A DNA stretch of 64,000 nt from Scatomonas sp963928055 (GTDB lineage: Bacteria > Bacillota > Clostridia > Lachnospirales > Lachnospiraceae). The first letter of the stretch is position 1. Each line of letters begins with the position of its first letter. The notes under the pieces were generated by a model. The model was given only the letters and a program-made list of their open reading frames with translations. It was not told where the DNA came from and ran no database searches. This document shows positions 23,946 to 33,009 of the stretch, piece by piece. The DNA lies in contig CAWVDN010000001.1 in the NCBI GenBank assembly GCA_963928055.1, positions 1,488,001 through 1,552,000 on the forward strand. The letters are read 5' to 3'. A program made the position numbers and the translations under genes.

Positions 23946-25037
23946 TTAGTCGTAGAGATATTTTTCACTTTCCTTTTTTTCCAGCACCTTCTGATCGATC
24001 CACTGATATCCTGTGTCGATCTTCCGGTCCACCGGCTTTTTTCCTCCGCCGCCCGCAGAGCCGCCGCCACAGAGGCATATCCCATTCCCCTGGGATTCTG
24101 GCAGATCGTCCCTGCCAGCCGCCCATCCCGGATGGCTTCCAGCTGCTCCTCCTCCGCGTCAAAGCTGACGATCACCGGACCGCTCTCCTCCCCCTGCCGC
24201 TCCAGAACCTGGACCGTTACGGTGGAGCTGGTACAGAAAAGTCCGTCCAGATCCGGATACGTTTCCCGCAGCTGATCCCAGAGCTCTGCCGCGGTCTGCT
24301 CTTCATCCTCATACAGAATATCCATGACTTCCACCTGGGGATATTCTTTCTGGATCTTCTGAAGAAAGCCCTGCACTCTCTGCTGACTGGTCTCCGTGTG
24401 CTTACTGTAAGACAGCACGGCCACCTGGCCTTTTTCTCCGATCTCCCGGCAGAGCCGGTCCGCGGCCTCAGCGGCCGCCGCCCGGTTGTCCGTCATACAG
24501 GAAGCGGCCACCAGCTCGCTTTCAATGCCTGAGTCCAGGATCACCACAGGGATCTCGCTTTCTGCCGCTGTTTCCATCTGGGCTTCACAGGACTGCATAT
24601 CAATGGCGGCCAGGCACAGCGCTGAAGGATTTTCCGCCAGGACCGCATCCAGCGTATTGATCTGCGCGTCCACCGCGTCTCCTCCTTCTCCTTCCACCCC
24701 GTCTATGGTCGCGTATACTTTTTCTTCGCCGGTATACCCCAGCTCCTCATTGATCTCCTCCACCGCCTGTTCTGCCCCTTCCTGGACGGCCTTCCAGTAG
24801 GGGGTGCTGAGATCCTTGAGGACAAGGGCTAGATGGGTGCCGGGCCGGGGATTCAATCCCTGTACGTCCATATATTTTTGTTTTTTTCCTTCTTCCAGAG
24901 GGAGTTCAATGCTGTCCTCCAGTCGAGCGCTGCGTGGACCGGCCGGACACGCTGACAGGATCCGCGTTTTCTCCGCATCCCATAAGGATCACTGTCAGCA
25001 GGCCTGTCAGAAAGATTTCTGTTCGCCTTTTCATCAT
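23946..25037 (-). pseudogene. Sugar-binding-type lipoprotein (periplasmic-binding-protein family), frameshifted at both ends
   Basis: The ATG at 25037 begins a lipoprotein signal MMKRRTEIFLTGLLTVILMGC. The frame is lost between about 24975 and 24915 (net one extra base). The main body is then read in another frame through LEDSIELPLEEGKKQKY, LALVLKDLSTPYWKAVQEGA and DLDGLFCTSSTVTVQVLE, a type I periplasmic sugar-binding (LacI/RbsB-like) fold. Near the C-terminus the A run (plus 24037-24042) lacks one base: restoring it gives EEKKPVDRKIDTGYQWID and the natural end ESEKYLYD at stop 23946-23948. A complete protein would bind a sugar or autoinducer-type ligand. No permease or ATPase gene is adjacent. 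Confidence 0.72.
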
Positions 25038-25115
25038 GGCATCTGCCTCTCTGCGCTTTGCTATCATTATACACAAAAAAGCCCGGAAATCCAATCCATA
25101 GGACTTCTTTAATTC

Positions 25116-25802
25116 TTAATCCTTTATGAAGGCCGCGCAGTCAAAATCCCGGAACTGTTCTCCCTTTGGTTCGCAGCGGAACCACAGTCTCTGCCCGTTG
25201 GAAGGGCTCAGAAAACTCAGGGTACAGGCGCAGAGTCCAAGGCCTCCCCGGCCCACCCGGCTGCCGCCGTATTTCCGGTCCCCGGCCAGAGGCATACCGG
25301 CCTGAGCCAGCTGCACCCGGATCTGATGATGTCGTCCGGTCCGCAGGCGGATCCCCAGCAGCGCTCTTCCGTCCGCTGTCCTCTGGAGGCACCGGTATTC
25401 CAGCTCCGCCCGCTTTGCCCCCGCGGTTCCCCGGGGAACCACCCGGGAAGAATTGTTTCTCCCGTCTTTCTGAAGATCATCCACCAGCCTTCCCTGGTCC
25501 TCCGCCGGAGCCGCCGCGGCCACTGCCAGATATTCCTTGCGCATATCGTCGCTCTGTACCTGTTGGGAGAGGCTTGCCGCTGCCCGCCGGTTCCGGGCAA
25601 ATACCAGAAGCCCCTCCACCGGCTGGTCCAGCCGGTGGACCACCGCCAGATACGGCTCCCGGCCTTCCTCCGCATACAGCTCTCCTTTCAGCCAGTGCTC
25701 CACATCCATCTCCCCGACTCTGGCTGTCTGCACCGGGATCCCGGAAGGTTTATACACCACCAGAAAATCTTTCGTTTTTTCTATGATCTGTATTCTGTTC
25801 AT
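25116..25802 (-). CDS. RluA-family pseudouridine synthase
   Basis: A 228-residue enzyme that isomerises uridine in rRNA or tRNA. The catalytic motif appears as HRLDQPVEGLLVFA, with the expected catalytic Asp; family consensus has Ser-Gly where this has Glu-Gly. LRTGRHHQIRVQLA, the conserved C-terminal signature, and LAGDRKYGG follow. There is no S4 domain; the start MNRIQIIEKTKDFLVVYKPSG is the usual beginning of the catalytic domain. ATG 25802 is chosen over upstream starts on this ground; AAAGGAA lies 10 bases before it. The terminator of the upstream RNA candidate ends about 35 bases before this start. Confidence 0.9.
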   Translation of the reverse strand: MNRIQIIEKTKDFLVVYKPSGIPVQTARVGEMDVEHWLKGELYAEEGREPYLAVVHRLDQPVEGLLVFARNRRAAASLSQQVQSDDMRKEYLAVAAAAPAEDQGRLVDDLQKDGRNNSSRVVPRGTAGAKRAELEYRCLQRTADGRALLGIRLRTGRHHQIRVQLAQAGMPLAGDRKYGGSRVGRGGLGLCACTLSFLSPSNGQRLWFRCEPKGEQFRDFDCAAFIKD

Positions 25803-25836
25803 TGCGGATCCATTCCTTTCGGCTGAATCGTAACGC

Positions 25837-25871
25837 AAAAAAATCCCCGTGTCAACTGTTCCCAAGGGGAT
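25837..25871 (-). terminator. Intrinsic terminator of the AT-rich transcription unit
   Basis: On the minus strand, ATCCCC (25871-25866) pairs with GGGGAT (25848-25843) and is followed by a run of seven T (25843-25837). Confidence 0.78.
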
Positions 25872-26435
25872 CCGTCCACGAGGATACAACGTCGACAGCC
25901 GTCTTATCGGATTTCTTTATCTCAATAAAACGGCTGTCTTAATGTTCTTCTTTATTCAATTGTCTTTTACCCTTTTCCTTTTCTCGTATTTTGTATTTCT
26001 TTTCCCTGCATCGTAAGTTCTTCTTTCATTCTCTGAGGAATTACTTTGTGGAATCTTACTTAGAAAGTTTATATGCGATCTATATGATAATAAAAAGTTT
26101 CCTGATATAATTTCTCGTCTTATATCATTTCAGCAGCTATACTTATACTTTCACCGGATACAGTGCCTGTTCGATTTTTCTTTTCTACTTACGACTGGAA
26201 ATTACTTTCCCTTCCTGTACTTTGGATCAATATAGATAATTGCTCTTCTTTCTTCCGTTTCTTTACACGGAGAAGAAGTCTTTTTATTATTTTTGTGGTA
26301 TGTATTCAATATGAGTACCTACTGCATATACCTTTCATGTTCTTCATCAATTTTTCTTCTTTTGCTTTTCAGCTTCTTCTTTTTTGATGATCTTCCTTTT
26401 TTCTCTCTTATGAAAGGTCTTTCTTGCCGGGAATA

Positions 26436-26483
26436 TCAGGTAATACCACTCTCATATTGATGGTTTGAAGGTTCTGTTGCCAA
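26436..26483 (-). other. Possible 15-codon leader ORF or SD-like RNA element inside the RNA candidate
   Basis: A perfect AAGGAGGT (26499-26492) lies 8 bases before TTG 26483, opening a 15-codon frame (MATEPSNHQYESGIT) ending at TGA 26436-26438. A near-repeat of the preceding bases (ATCTGGTAAGGA and ATCTAGTAAGGA) occurs just upstream. It could be a leader peptide or simply part of the RNA structure. Confidence 0.2.
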
Positions 26484-26565
26484 TGGACTGCACCTCCTTA
26501 CTAGATTTCACTCCCTCATCTGGTCTTCCTTACCAGATTTGTTTGTTCTCTCTGTTGATGATTGT

Positions 26566-26594
26566 ATATTAACAGATGATCCTCCTTTTGTCAA
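26566..26594 (-). promoter_or_regulatory. Consensus sigma-A promoter of the RNA candidate
   Basis: On the minus strand, TTGACA (26594-26589) is a perfect -35 and TAATAT (26571-26566) a near-perfect -10, 17 bases apart. The ~100 bases upstream are almost pure A/T, as expected for an UP element. This is the best promoter in the window. Confidence 0.85.
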
Positions 26595-26752
26595 CACATT
26601 TTTATAAAAAAATTTAATTTAATTATTTTCGCAATTTTCAAACACTTATAATCTATAAATAGTATAAATTATATATATTTTTCAGATTATTTAAACAAGA
26701 TCCTGATGGGACCTCCTCTGCCCAGGAAGAAGCGCCGGCGGGGTGTTTATAG

Positions 26753-26804
26753 AAAAAGAGCCGCCTCTCCGGGGCATCGCATGCGGTCCGCGGAGCAGCA
26801 GCTC
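26753..26804 (-). terminator. Intrinsic terminator after the aconitase-family gene
   Basis: On the minus strand, GAGCTGCTGCTCCG (26804-26791) pairs imperfectly with CGGAGAGGCGGCTC (about 26771-26758), followed by TTTTTC (26757-26752). Confidence 0.65.
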
Positions 26805-26825
26805 TCTCTTTCTGTTTCTGTTGGA

Positions 26826-29114
26826 TCAGCCTCTGTAGTAGTTGATGAGGCAGCCTTTCAGGATGATCTCCCGCTCGTCTTCGGTCAGATCTCCCAGCTT
26901 CAGCTCAAAGGGCGTCAGTTTGCCGCCGGATACAGCGTAAGCCTGGATCACCTCCGCCTTCTCCTCTACTTCCCTGCGGATCTCCGGCAGGAAAATGTAG
27001 TCTCCGTTGGCGAAAGGCAGGTCCCCGGCAGGGATCAGCAGCGGCAGCATGCCCCAGTTGATCAGGTTGGAGCGGTAGCGCTTGGTGGCGTACTCGTTGG
27101 CCACGTTGGCCCAGCCTCCCAGCACTTTCTGGCAGGAAGCCGCCTGCTCTCTGGCAGAGCCGTCTCCGGGCTTCACGGCAAAGATGGTGGAACCGATGCC
27201 CAGATTGTCGTTCTTTACATTCCCGAAAGTCTGCTTTACCGTATCCAGCACGGCCTGCAGTTCCGGCAGGGCGGCAATGGGATCCTCCCCTGCTTCCAGG
27301 GCTTTCTCCGCTTTCTGCACCTCCTTGGCCCGTCCCACGTAGGCCGGATCCTTTCTGGAAAGGGTAAATTCCGCCAGGCCCAGGGGATTGGACCGGTAGG
27401 AAGAGGTCTCTCCGGAGGGGATCAGCTCGTCGGTGGTGGTGACGGGATCGTGGATCTCGGAAACCACTTTCAGCAGCAGATGTTCCGCCAGGGCCGGCAT
27501 CTTGGGCCAGTCCTTGATGTTGGGGCCGAAGTGGATCTCCACAGAAGGATCCGCCTGGCCGTGGCTGTCAAAGACACGGTTGGCGTAGATCTGGCTGTCG
27601 AAGTGATACACCGGACGGCTGTAGGTGCCGGCGTACTCCGTCGCCGGGGTCAGATACCCCTTGTTGGCCGCGGTAGCGGCGATGGACCGGGCGTCCATAA
27701 GAGCCACAGAGGAGATCTGTCCGCTCTGGATCTTGGAGCCTTCCCGGTTGGGGAAGTTTCTGGTGGTGTGGCGGATGGAGAAGGCGTTGTTGGCCGGCGT
27801 GTCTCCCGCGCCGAAGCAGGGGCCGCAGAAGGCGGTCTTCACAATGGCTCCCGTCTCCATCAGGTCCGCGATCTTTCCGTTCTTTACCAGTTCCATATAG
27901 ATGGGGGTGCTGGCCGGGTACACGCTGAGGGTAAATTCGTCGGCGCCGATGCTGTGTCCTTTCAGGATGTCCGCGGCGTCGCAGATATTCTCAAACCCGC
28001 CGCCGGCGCAGCCGGCGATGATGCCCTGGTCTACCAGCAGCTTTCCGTTGTGCACTTTATTCTTCAGAGTGAAGGGAACTTTTCCGTCCAGAGAGACGGC
28101 AGCCCTCTTCTCCACCTCTTCCAGGATATCCATCAGGTTGCTGTTCAGCTCCTCAATGGTGTAGGTATTGCTGGGATGGAAGGGCATGGCGATCATGGGT
28201 TTGATCTTATCCAGCTCTACGGTGATCACTCCGTCGTAGTAGGCCACCGCTCCCGGGTTCAGTTCCTTATATTCTCCGCTTCTGCCGTGGATCTCGTAAT
28301 ACTCTTTGATGGCGTCGTCGGTTCTCCAGATGGAGGACAGACAGGTGGTCTCGGTGGTCATGACGTCCACGCCGATACGGAAATCCGCGCTTAAGCTGGA
28401 AACGCCGGGGCCTACAAACTCCATAACTTTATTCTTCACATAGCCGCAGTCAAAGACCGCCCCGATAATGGCCAGGGCCACATCCTGGGGGCCTACGCCG
28501 GGAGCGGGAGCTCCGGTCATGTAAACGGCCACCACCCCGGGCATGGGGATATCATAGGTCTTGTTCAGCAGCTGCTTGACCAGCTCCGGACCGCCCTCGC
28601 CCATGGCCATGGTTCCCAGAGCGCCGTAGCGGGTGTGGGAATCAGAGCCCAGGATCATCTTTCCGCCGCCGGAGAGCATCTCTCTGGCGAACTGATGGAT
28701 CACCGCCTGATGAGGCGGAACGTAAACGCCGCCGTATTTCTTGGCGCAGCTGAGGCCGAACATGTGGTCGTCTTCGTTGATGGTACCCCCCACGGCGCAC
28801 AGAGAGTTGTGGCAGTTGGTGAGCACATAGGGAATGGGGAACTTCTCCAGTCCGGAAGCCCGGGCTGTCTGGATGATCCCTACAAAAGTAATATCATGAG
28901 AAGTCAGCTTATCAAATTTGATCTGCAGTTCTTTCATATTTCCGGAAGTATTGTGGACTTCCAGGATGCCGTAGGCAATGGTCTGCTTCCTGGCCTCTTC
29001 CGGAGTCGTGGAAACACCGGCCTCCGCCTGAAGTCTGGCAGCCGCTTCCCCGTCCGCGGGGATCACGGTCCGGCCGTTTACCAGGTAAGCGCCTCCGTCA
29101 AGTAACTGTATCAT
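26826..29114 (-). CDS. Aconitase-family hydratase (aconitase X / YbhJ-like)
   Basis: A 762-residue [4Fe-4S] hydro-lyase of the aconitase superfamily. Cluster-binding cysteines are expected in LTNCHNSLC, the IIAGCAGGGFENICD region and CGPCFGAGDTPANN. LGSDSHTRYGALGTMAMGEGG is the diagnostic active-site loop, and SNLINWGMLPLLI near the C-terminus is the swivel domain. ATG 29114 follows AAGGAGG; the longer open frame before it has no ribosome site. Length and arrangement fit the hydratase (YbhJ-like) branch rather than canonical AcnA. No citrate synthase or isocitrate dehydrogenase is nearby, so the substrate is uncertain. Confidence 0.88.
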   Translation of the reverse strand: MIQLLDGGAYLVNGRTVIPADGEAAARLQAEAGVSTTPEEARKQTIAYGILEVHNTSGNMKELQIKFDKLTSHDITFVGIIQTARASGLEKFPIPYVLTNCHNSLCAVGGTINEDDHMFGLSCAKKYGGVYVPPHQAVIHQFAREMLSGGGKMILGSDSHTRYGALGTMAMGEGGPELVKQLLNKTYDIPMPGVVAVYMTGAPAPGVGPQDVALAIIGAVFDCGYVKNKVMEFVGPGVSSLSADFRIGVDVMTTETTCLSSIWRTDDAIKEYYEIHGRSGEYKELNPGAVAYYDGVITVELDKIKPMIAMPFHPSNTYTIEELNSNLMDILEEVEKRAAVSLDGKVPFTLKNKVHNGKLLVDQGIIAGCAGGGFENICDAADILKGHSIGADEFTLSVYPASTPIYMELVKNGKIADLMETGAIVKTAFCGPCFGAGDTPANNAFSIRHTTRNFPNREGSKIQSGQISSVALMDARSIAATAANKGYLTPATEYAGTYSRPVYHFDSQIYANRVFDSHGQADPSVEIHFGPNIKDWPKMPALAEHLLLKVVSEIHDPVTTTDELIPSGETSSYRSNPLGLAEFTLSRKDPAYVGRAKEVQKAEKALEAGEDPIAALPELQAVLDTVKQTFGNVKNDNLGIGSTIFAVKPGDGSAREQAASCQKVLGGWANVANEYATKRYRSNLINWGMLPLLIPAGDLPFANGDYIFLPEIRREVEEKAEVIQAYAVSGGKLTPFELKLGDLTEDEREIILKGCLINYYRG

Positions 29115-29157
29115 GGTCTTTCCTCCTTCAAAATCAGTATCACTTACGCTACCTTTT

Positions 29158-29186
29158 AGCATATATTATTTTACTGATTTTCGCAA
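29158..29186 (-). promoter_or_regulatory. Probable promoter for the aconitase-family gene
   Basis: On the minus strand, TTGCGA (29186-29181) and TATGCT (29163-29158) are 17 bases apart in an AT-rich gap right after the kinase stop codon. Confidence 0.5.
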
Positions 29187-29187
29187 G

Positions 29188-31668
29188 CTAAAATCCTGCG
29201 CCCTCTTTCCCTCCGAAGGGCGCTTCCCCTCCCCGGGATTCCGGAAAAGTCAGGATCGCCTTGAACAGATCCCCGTCCACGTACAGTTCAAAATCTCCGC
29301 CCATAAGGACTACCAGGTTTTTGGCAATGGAAAGGCCCAGCCCGCTGCCCTCGGTGGTCCGGGAGCTGTCCCCCCGGACAAACCGCTCCATGAGCTCGTC
29401 GGCGCTGATGTTCAGGGTCTGTTCCGAGACATTTTTGATGGAGAACATGACCATTCCCGCCTTTTTCACCACGTCCACGTAGATCCTGGTGGAAGGCATG
29501 GCGTATTTGGCGGCATTGCCGTAAAGGTTCTCCAGCACCCGCCAGATATAGCGTCCATCCGCTTTTATGCCGGCGTTTTCCAGAGGCAGGCGGCAGACCA
29601 GTTCCAGGTCCCGTGCCTCAAAGCGCTCGCTGAACTCCCCGTTTACCTGCTGCACCAGCTCGTTCAGGTTCAGGGTAACGATCTCCAGCTTTACGTTGCC
29701 GGAACTGGCCCGGGAAGCCTCCACCAGGTTCTCCGCCAGCTGCTTCAGCCGCTGGGATTTTTTCTCCAGGATATCAATATAGTTTTTGATCCGGGGATCC
29801 TGGATATTTTCCCGCTTCAGCAGATCCACATAGTTGATGATAGAAGTCAGGGGGGTTTTCAGATCGTGGGACACATTGGTGATGAGATCCGCCTGCATCC
29901 GCTCGTTTTTCATCTGCCTGCTGACGGATTCCTTCAGCCCCTGGCCCATGGAGTTCACCAGCTTCGCCAGTTCCAGATTATCACCCCGGAGTTCCGCGGT
30001 GTCCACCTGATAATCCAGATTTCCCGTGCCGATCTGCTTTAACCCCTCCTCTACGGTCTGCTTGCCCGCAGCGTCCCGGAGCATATAGAGCAGCACCAGG
30101 ATATCCAGCACCAGGCAGAAGAGGTGCCCGAACATTCCCGTATTGGGCAGCAGGATAAAATGGATGAGGATCAGCAGGATCCCTGCCCAGATCACCCGGG
30201 TGGAGGCCTTTCTGGCTCCGTAGGCCTTCCGTCCCAGGCTGATCACCGCCCGCAGAAGGCTTCGCTCCCACAGGTTATGCGCCTTCAGCCGCCGCACCAG
30301 GGAATAGTAGAGCAGCAGGAAGATCCCTGTATCCAGCACCACCGCCGCCGAGGTAAAAGCCAGCGACAGAGGCGAAAGCCGTTCAAAATAATAGGCCAGT
30401 TCCATCAGCGCCCGGCCGGTAACGGCCATGGCAAAAAAGAGCAGCAGCAGGAAGCCCGCCCCCGCCGCCTCGGTGGGCAGCCGGTCAAAGGCGTACAGCC
30501 GGATTTCTTTGTTCTCCGGATTCCTGCCGGACTGCAGGGTTCCCGCCACCAGGCAGGCCGCCGCCAGCGCAAGTCCCGCCGCCGCCAGCCCCAGCAGAAG
30601 ATTCTTATAGGGGATCAGGCTGTCAAAAAACTCCGCCCTGGCCCGATAGTCATCCTCCAGGGGATATCCGGAGCGCAGGCCCAGGATAACGGTTTCCTCC
30701 TCGCCGAGAAGGGAATTCAGGGACAGATACTCCTGCAGGCGGTATCCCGCCGGCGTATCCGGAAAAGAACCACCCTCCGTCAGAGTGCCCGCCTCTCTTG
30801 TGTAGGAGATCCGCAGAGGCCAGCCTTCCATCTGCCGGAGGATGTCCTCCGTTTCCTCCCCGGCCCAGGAGTTTACGTTGGTGTAGACCTTTTCGCCGTC
30901 GGAGATATAATAGCAGAAATTGCTGTTCTGCAGAGCGGTCCCCTCTTCCAGGGCCCACATGTATTCCGCAGCCTGGGAGGCTTTTCGATAAAGATTCATG
31001 TACAGGTCGTACAGGGATACTTCATTGGGGTGCGCGGCGGCGTAGTCCGCCAGGGTGGAGCCTGCAGCGGTGCGCACGCCTGCCTCCGCCTCCGTCTGGT
31101 ACCCGTACCCGTAAAGATACAGGAACTGCGGGCTGAACTGGACGCCTCCGGCTACGCTCTGGAGATGCTCCCAGAGATCCCCGCTCATAAAATAGCTTCC
31201 GTACTCCGCTCCGGCGCTTTCCGAAGCATCCTCCTGAAGTTCCTCCCCGGCCATTCCCTGGGAATCCTCCGCCAGCTCTCTCAGCTGGTCGGAAACGCCG
31301 CTGGCGTACAGGCTGTACAGATCCTCCAGGGTGTAGGCGGTATTTTTATCCGGCTCCGAACCTTCCGCCCCGGCAAGGTCCACCAGCCGCTCCGGATCGT
31401 ATCTTCCCTCCACGTCAAAGCGGGATCTCTGCTCCAGATAATTCGAGAGAAGAGACAGATCGTAGATCATCCGCTCCCCGCAGCCGTCCGTCTCCGGATA
31501 CTCCGTCTCCTCTTCCAGCTGAAAGGGATCCGTGCTGCTGACACTGCCCAGATGCAGCAGGGCGCTGCCGAACAGGGCGCAGAGCAGGACTCCGCAGAAG
31601 GTCAGCAGCACCATCAGCACTTTTAAAGTATTTCCGTAAAAAATCCGGTTTTGTTTTTCAGCTTCCAT
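29188..31668 (-). CDS. Large membrane sensor histidine kinase
   Basis: An 826-residue kinase starting at ATG 31668 after GAGAGGAG. An N-terminal membrane segment (about 17-40) precedes a ~310-residue extracytoplasmic sensor, acidic and Tyr-rich and matching no domain I know. About five further membrane segments follow between ~360 and ~535. A HAMP-like linker (KQIGTGNLDYQVDTAEL) leads to the H-box NVSHDLKTPLTS (His601), an N-box ENLYGNAAKYA and G2 GSGLGLSIAKNLV. It phosphorylates the response regulator encoded 39 bases upstream. The extra multi-pass block between sensor and kinase is unusual and may itself sense the membrane. Confidence 0.93.
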   Translation of the reverse strand: MEAEKQNRIFYGNTLKVLMVLLTFCGVLLCALFGSALLHLGSVSSTDPFQLEEETEYPETDGCGERMIYDLSLLSNYLEQRSRFDVEGRYDPERLVDLAGAEGSEPDKNTAYTLEDLYSLYASGVSDQLRELAEDSQGMAGEELQEDASESAGAEYGSYFMSGDLWEHLQSVAGGVQFSPQFLYLYGYGYQTEAEAGVRTAAGSTLADYAAAHPNEVSLYDLYMNLYRKASQAAEYMWALEEGTALQNSNFCYYISDGEKVYTNVNSWAGEETEDILRQMEGWPLRISYTREAGTLTEGGSFPDTPAGYRLQEYLSLNSLLGEEETVILGLRSGYPLEDDYRARAEFFDSLIPYKNLLLGLAAAGLALAAACLVAGTLQSGRNPENKEIRLYAFDRLPTEAAGAGFLLLLFFAMAVTGRALMELAYYFERLSPLSLAFTSAAVVLDTGIFLLLYYSLVRRLKAHNLWERSLLRAVISLGRKAYGARKASTRVIWAGILLILIHFILLPNTGMFGHLFCLVLDILVLLYMLRDAAGKQTVEEGLKQIGTGNLDYQVDTAELRGDNLELAKLVNSMGQGLKESVSRQMKNERMQADLITNVSHDLKTPLTSIINYVDLLKRENIQDPRIKNYIDILEKKSQRLKQLAENLVEASRASSGNVKLEIVTLNLNELVQQVNGEFSERFEARDLELVCRLPLENAGIKADGRYIWRVLENLYGNAAKYAMPSTRIYVDVVKKAGMVMFSIKNVSEQTLNISADELMERFVRGDSSRTTEGSGLGLSIAKNLVVLMGGDFELYVDGDLFKAILTFPESRGGEAPFGGKEGAGF

Positions 31669-31707
31669 TGTTCCACACTCCTCTCCGGCAGGAGACAAAA
31701 GCGGCGG

Positions 31708-32397
31708 CTACAGCTTTTCGATCTTGTATCCCACGCCCCAGACCACCTTCAGATACCGTGGATCCTTGGGATTGATCTCGATCTTTTCCCGGATATGACG
31801 GATATGGACCGCCACCGTATTGTCCGCTCCGATGGCCTCCTCGTTCCAGATGCTCTCATAGATCTGCTCAATGGAAAAGACCTTTCCCGGATTCTTCACC
31901 AGCAGCAGAAGGATGTTGTACTCAATGGGCGTCAGTTTCACGGCCTCTCCGTCCACGGTCACCTGCTTCCGGTCGTCGTCGATGGACAGCCCTCCCACGG
32001 TAAAGACGTTGGCCTCCTCCCCCTGGATATTTCCCAGCTTGGTGTAACGGCGGATCTGAGATTTTACTCTTGCCACCAGCTCCAGGGGATTAAAGGGCTT
32101 TGTCATGTAATCGTCCGCCCCGATGTTCAGTCCCAGGATCTTATCCACATCCTCGGACTTGGCAGAGAGGATGATAATGGGAATGCTGCTCTTTTCCCGG
32201 ATCTTCAGAGTGGCCCGGATGCCGTCCAGCCTGGGCATCATCACATCGATGATCAGCAGATGCACCTCCTGCTCCTCCAGGATCTTCAGGGCCTGCAGGC
32301 CGTCGTAGGCCTTCAGGATGGTATAGCCCTCCTGAGACAGATAGATCTCTATAGCCTCCACGATCTCTTTATCATCGTCGCATACCAGTATGTTCAT
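31708..32397 (-). CDS. OmpR/PhoB-family response regulator
   Basis: A 229-residue transcription factor. The receiver domain (1-115) has the acidic pocket DDD (7-9), phosphoacceptor Asp51 in LLIIDVMMPRLDG, Thr/Ser and Lys in IIILSAK and TKPF. The C-terminal winged helix (about 135-228) has KLTPIEYNILLLL and VHIRHIREKIE. It is first in an operon with the histidine kinase. The target genes are unknown. GGAGGAGGG precedes the ATG. Confidence 0.95.
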   Translation of the reverse strand: MNILVCDDDKEIVEAIEIYLSQEGYTILKAYDGLQALKILEEQEVHLLIIDVMMPRLDGIRATLKIREKSSIPIIILSAKSEDVDKILGLNIGADDYMTKPFNPLELVARVKSQIRRYTKLGNIQGEEANVFTVGGLSIDDDRKQVTVDGEAVKLTPIEYNILLLLVKNPGKVFSIEQIYESIWNEEAIGADNTVAVHIRHIREKIEINPKDPRYLKVVWGVGYKIEKL

Positions 32398-32649
32398 GGT
32401 TTCCCTCCTCCATTTTATGCCATTCTGCTCCCCGGCGGTTTTCCGCCTGTTTCAGTATACCCTATCCTCTTTGGGAACTCAAGGGCGCCTGCTCCTGCCG
32501 TTTCTAAGGAAAGCATAGCAGATAAATCTTTATTTGCAGCTGGGGAAAAAATTAAGATTTCCTGAAATCCATTCTGCCGGATCGATTTTATTCAGCCCTC
32601 CGCAATGGCTTGATGTTTTCAGAGGTTTGTGCTAGGGTAAAAACAGCAT

Positions 32650-32690
32650 CCGTGTACAGGGGGACAATACGGTCCCTTGTATACGGACGC
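32650..32690 (+). repeat. Hairpin element, copy 1 (41 bp), upstream of the small gene at 32745
   Basis: A near-palindrome: CCGTGTACAGGGGGAC on the left and GTCCCTTGTATACGG on the right, ending GGACGC. A second copy of similar sequence and equal length lies at 46260-46300; both precede plus-strand genes and similarity continues loosely ~20 bases downstream. The rest of the 347-base gap 32398-32744 holds a weak promoter-like pair (TTGATG, then TAGGGT 17 bases later, near 32611-32639) and nothing else I can name. Confidence 0.6.
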
Positions 32691-32744
32691 TGACGGGAAT
32701 TTTTAAAATACCGTTCAAAAAAACTGTCAGAAAAGGAGGCTCCC

Positions 32745-33008
32745 ATGTTTCGGCTTTGGGGAAAAATGATCCGAGAGAATCATCTCATAAAAGATATGAC
32801 GGTGTCCAACGACACGGAAGATACACGCACCCACAAGATTTTTCAGGCCCTGGAGGATATCTGCTATGCCTGGGATCTTGGCAGGCCTATCTGGCTGGAT
32901 TCCACCATCGCGGAATTCAAGCGCTGCAAGAAGGCCCGCTTTTACCAGGACAATTTTATTGAAACCATCGACTTTGACTATCTGGAGATCCAGATCCTGG
33001 AGGAGTGA
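32745..33008 (+). CDS. Small conserved hypothetical protein
   Basis: An 87-residue soluble protein. AAGGAGG precedes the ATG. The C-terminal half (ARFYQDNFIETIDFDYLEIQ) and the central DTRTHKIFQALEDICYAWDLG are typical of a short conserved family I recall in Lachnospiraceae; no function is known to me. No signal peptide, membrane segment or metal motif is seen. It is transcribed alone, convergent with the dehydrogenase gene one base away. Confidence 0.72.
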   Translation: MFRLWGKMIRENHLIKDMTVSNDTEDTRTHKIFQALEDICYAWDLGRPIWLDSTIAEFKRCKKARFYQDNFIETIDFDYLEIQILEE

Positions 33009-33009
33009 C

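Larger units (their letters stand above)
25837..26559 (-). ncRNA. Candidate large structured non-coding RNA (~720 nt) in an AT-rich island
   Basis: This stretch is strikingly AT-rich (about one third GC by eye) within GC-rich DNA, purine-rich on the minus strand, and has no convincing reading frame. It has its own consensus promoter (26594-26566) and ends at a T-run terminator (25837), so it is a complete transcription unit. Visible helices on the transcript include ATCTGGT/ACCAGAT (26538-26518, 7-base loop), TGATATAA/TTATATCA (26127-26103), the long-range pair ACCTTTCAT/ATGAAAGGT (26418-26410 with 26338-26330), a TCCGT/ACGGA hairpin in the middle (about 26270-26240), and GACAGCCGT/ACGGCTGTC near the 3' end (about 25930-25890). 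Size and style resemble ROOL-, OLE- or GOLLD-class RNAs; membership cannot be tested here. A short T-rich-strand reading frame at 26163-26387 has no ribosome site. Confidence 0.6.

Noticed and set aside
26163..26387. A 74-residue plus-strand frame in the AT-rich region
   Set aside because: It is Phe/Leu-rich with no ribosome site and lies antisense to the well-supported transcription unit.
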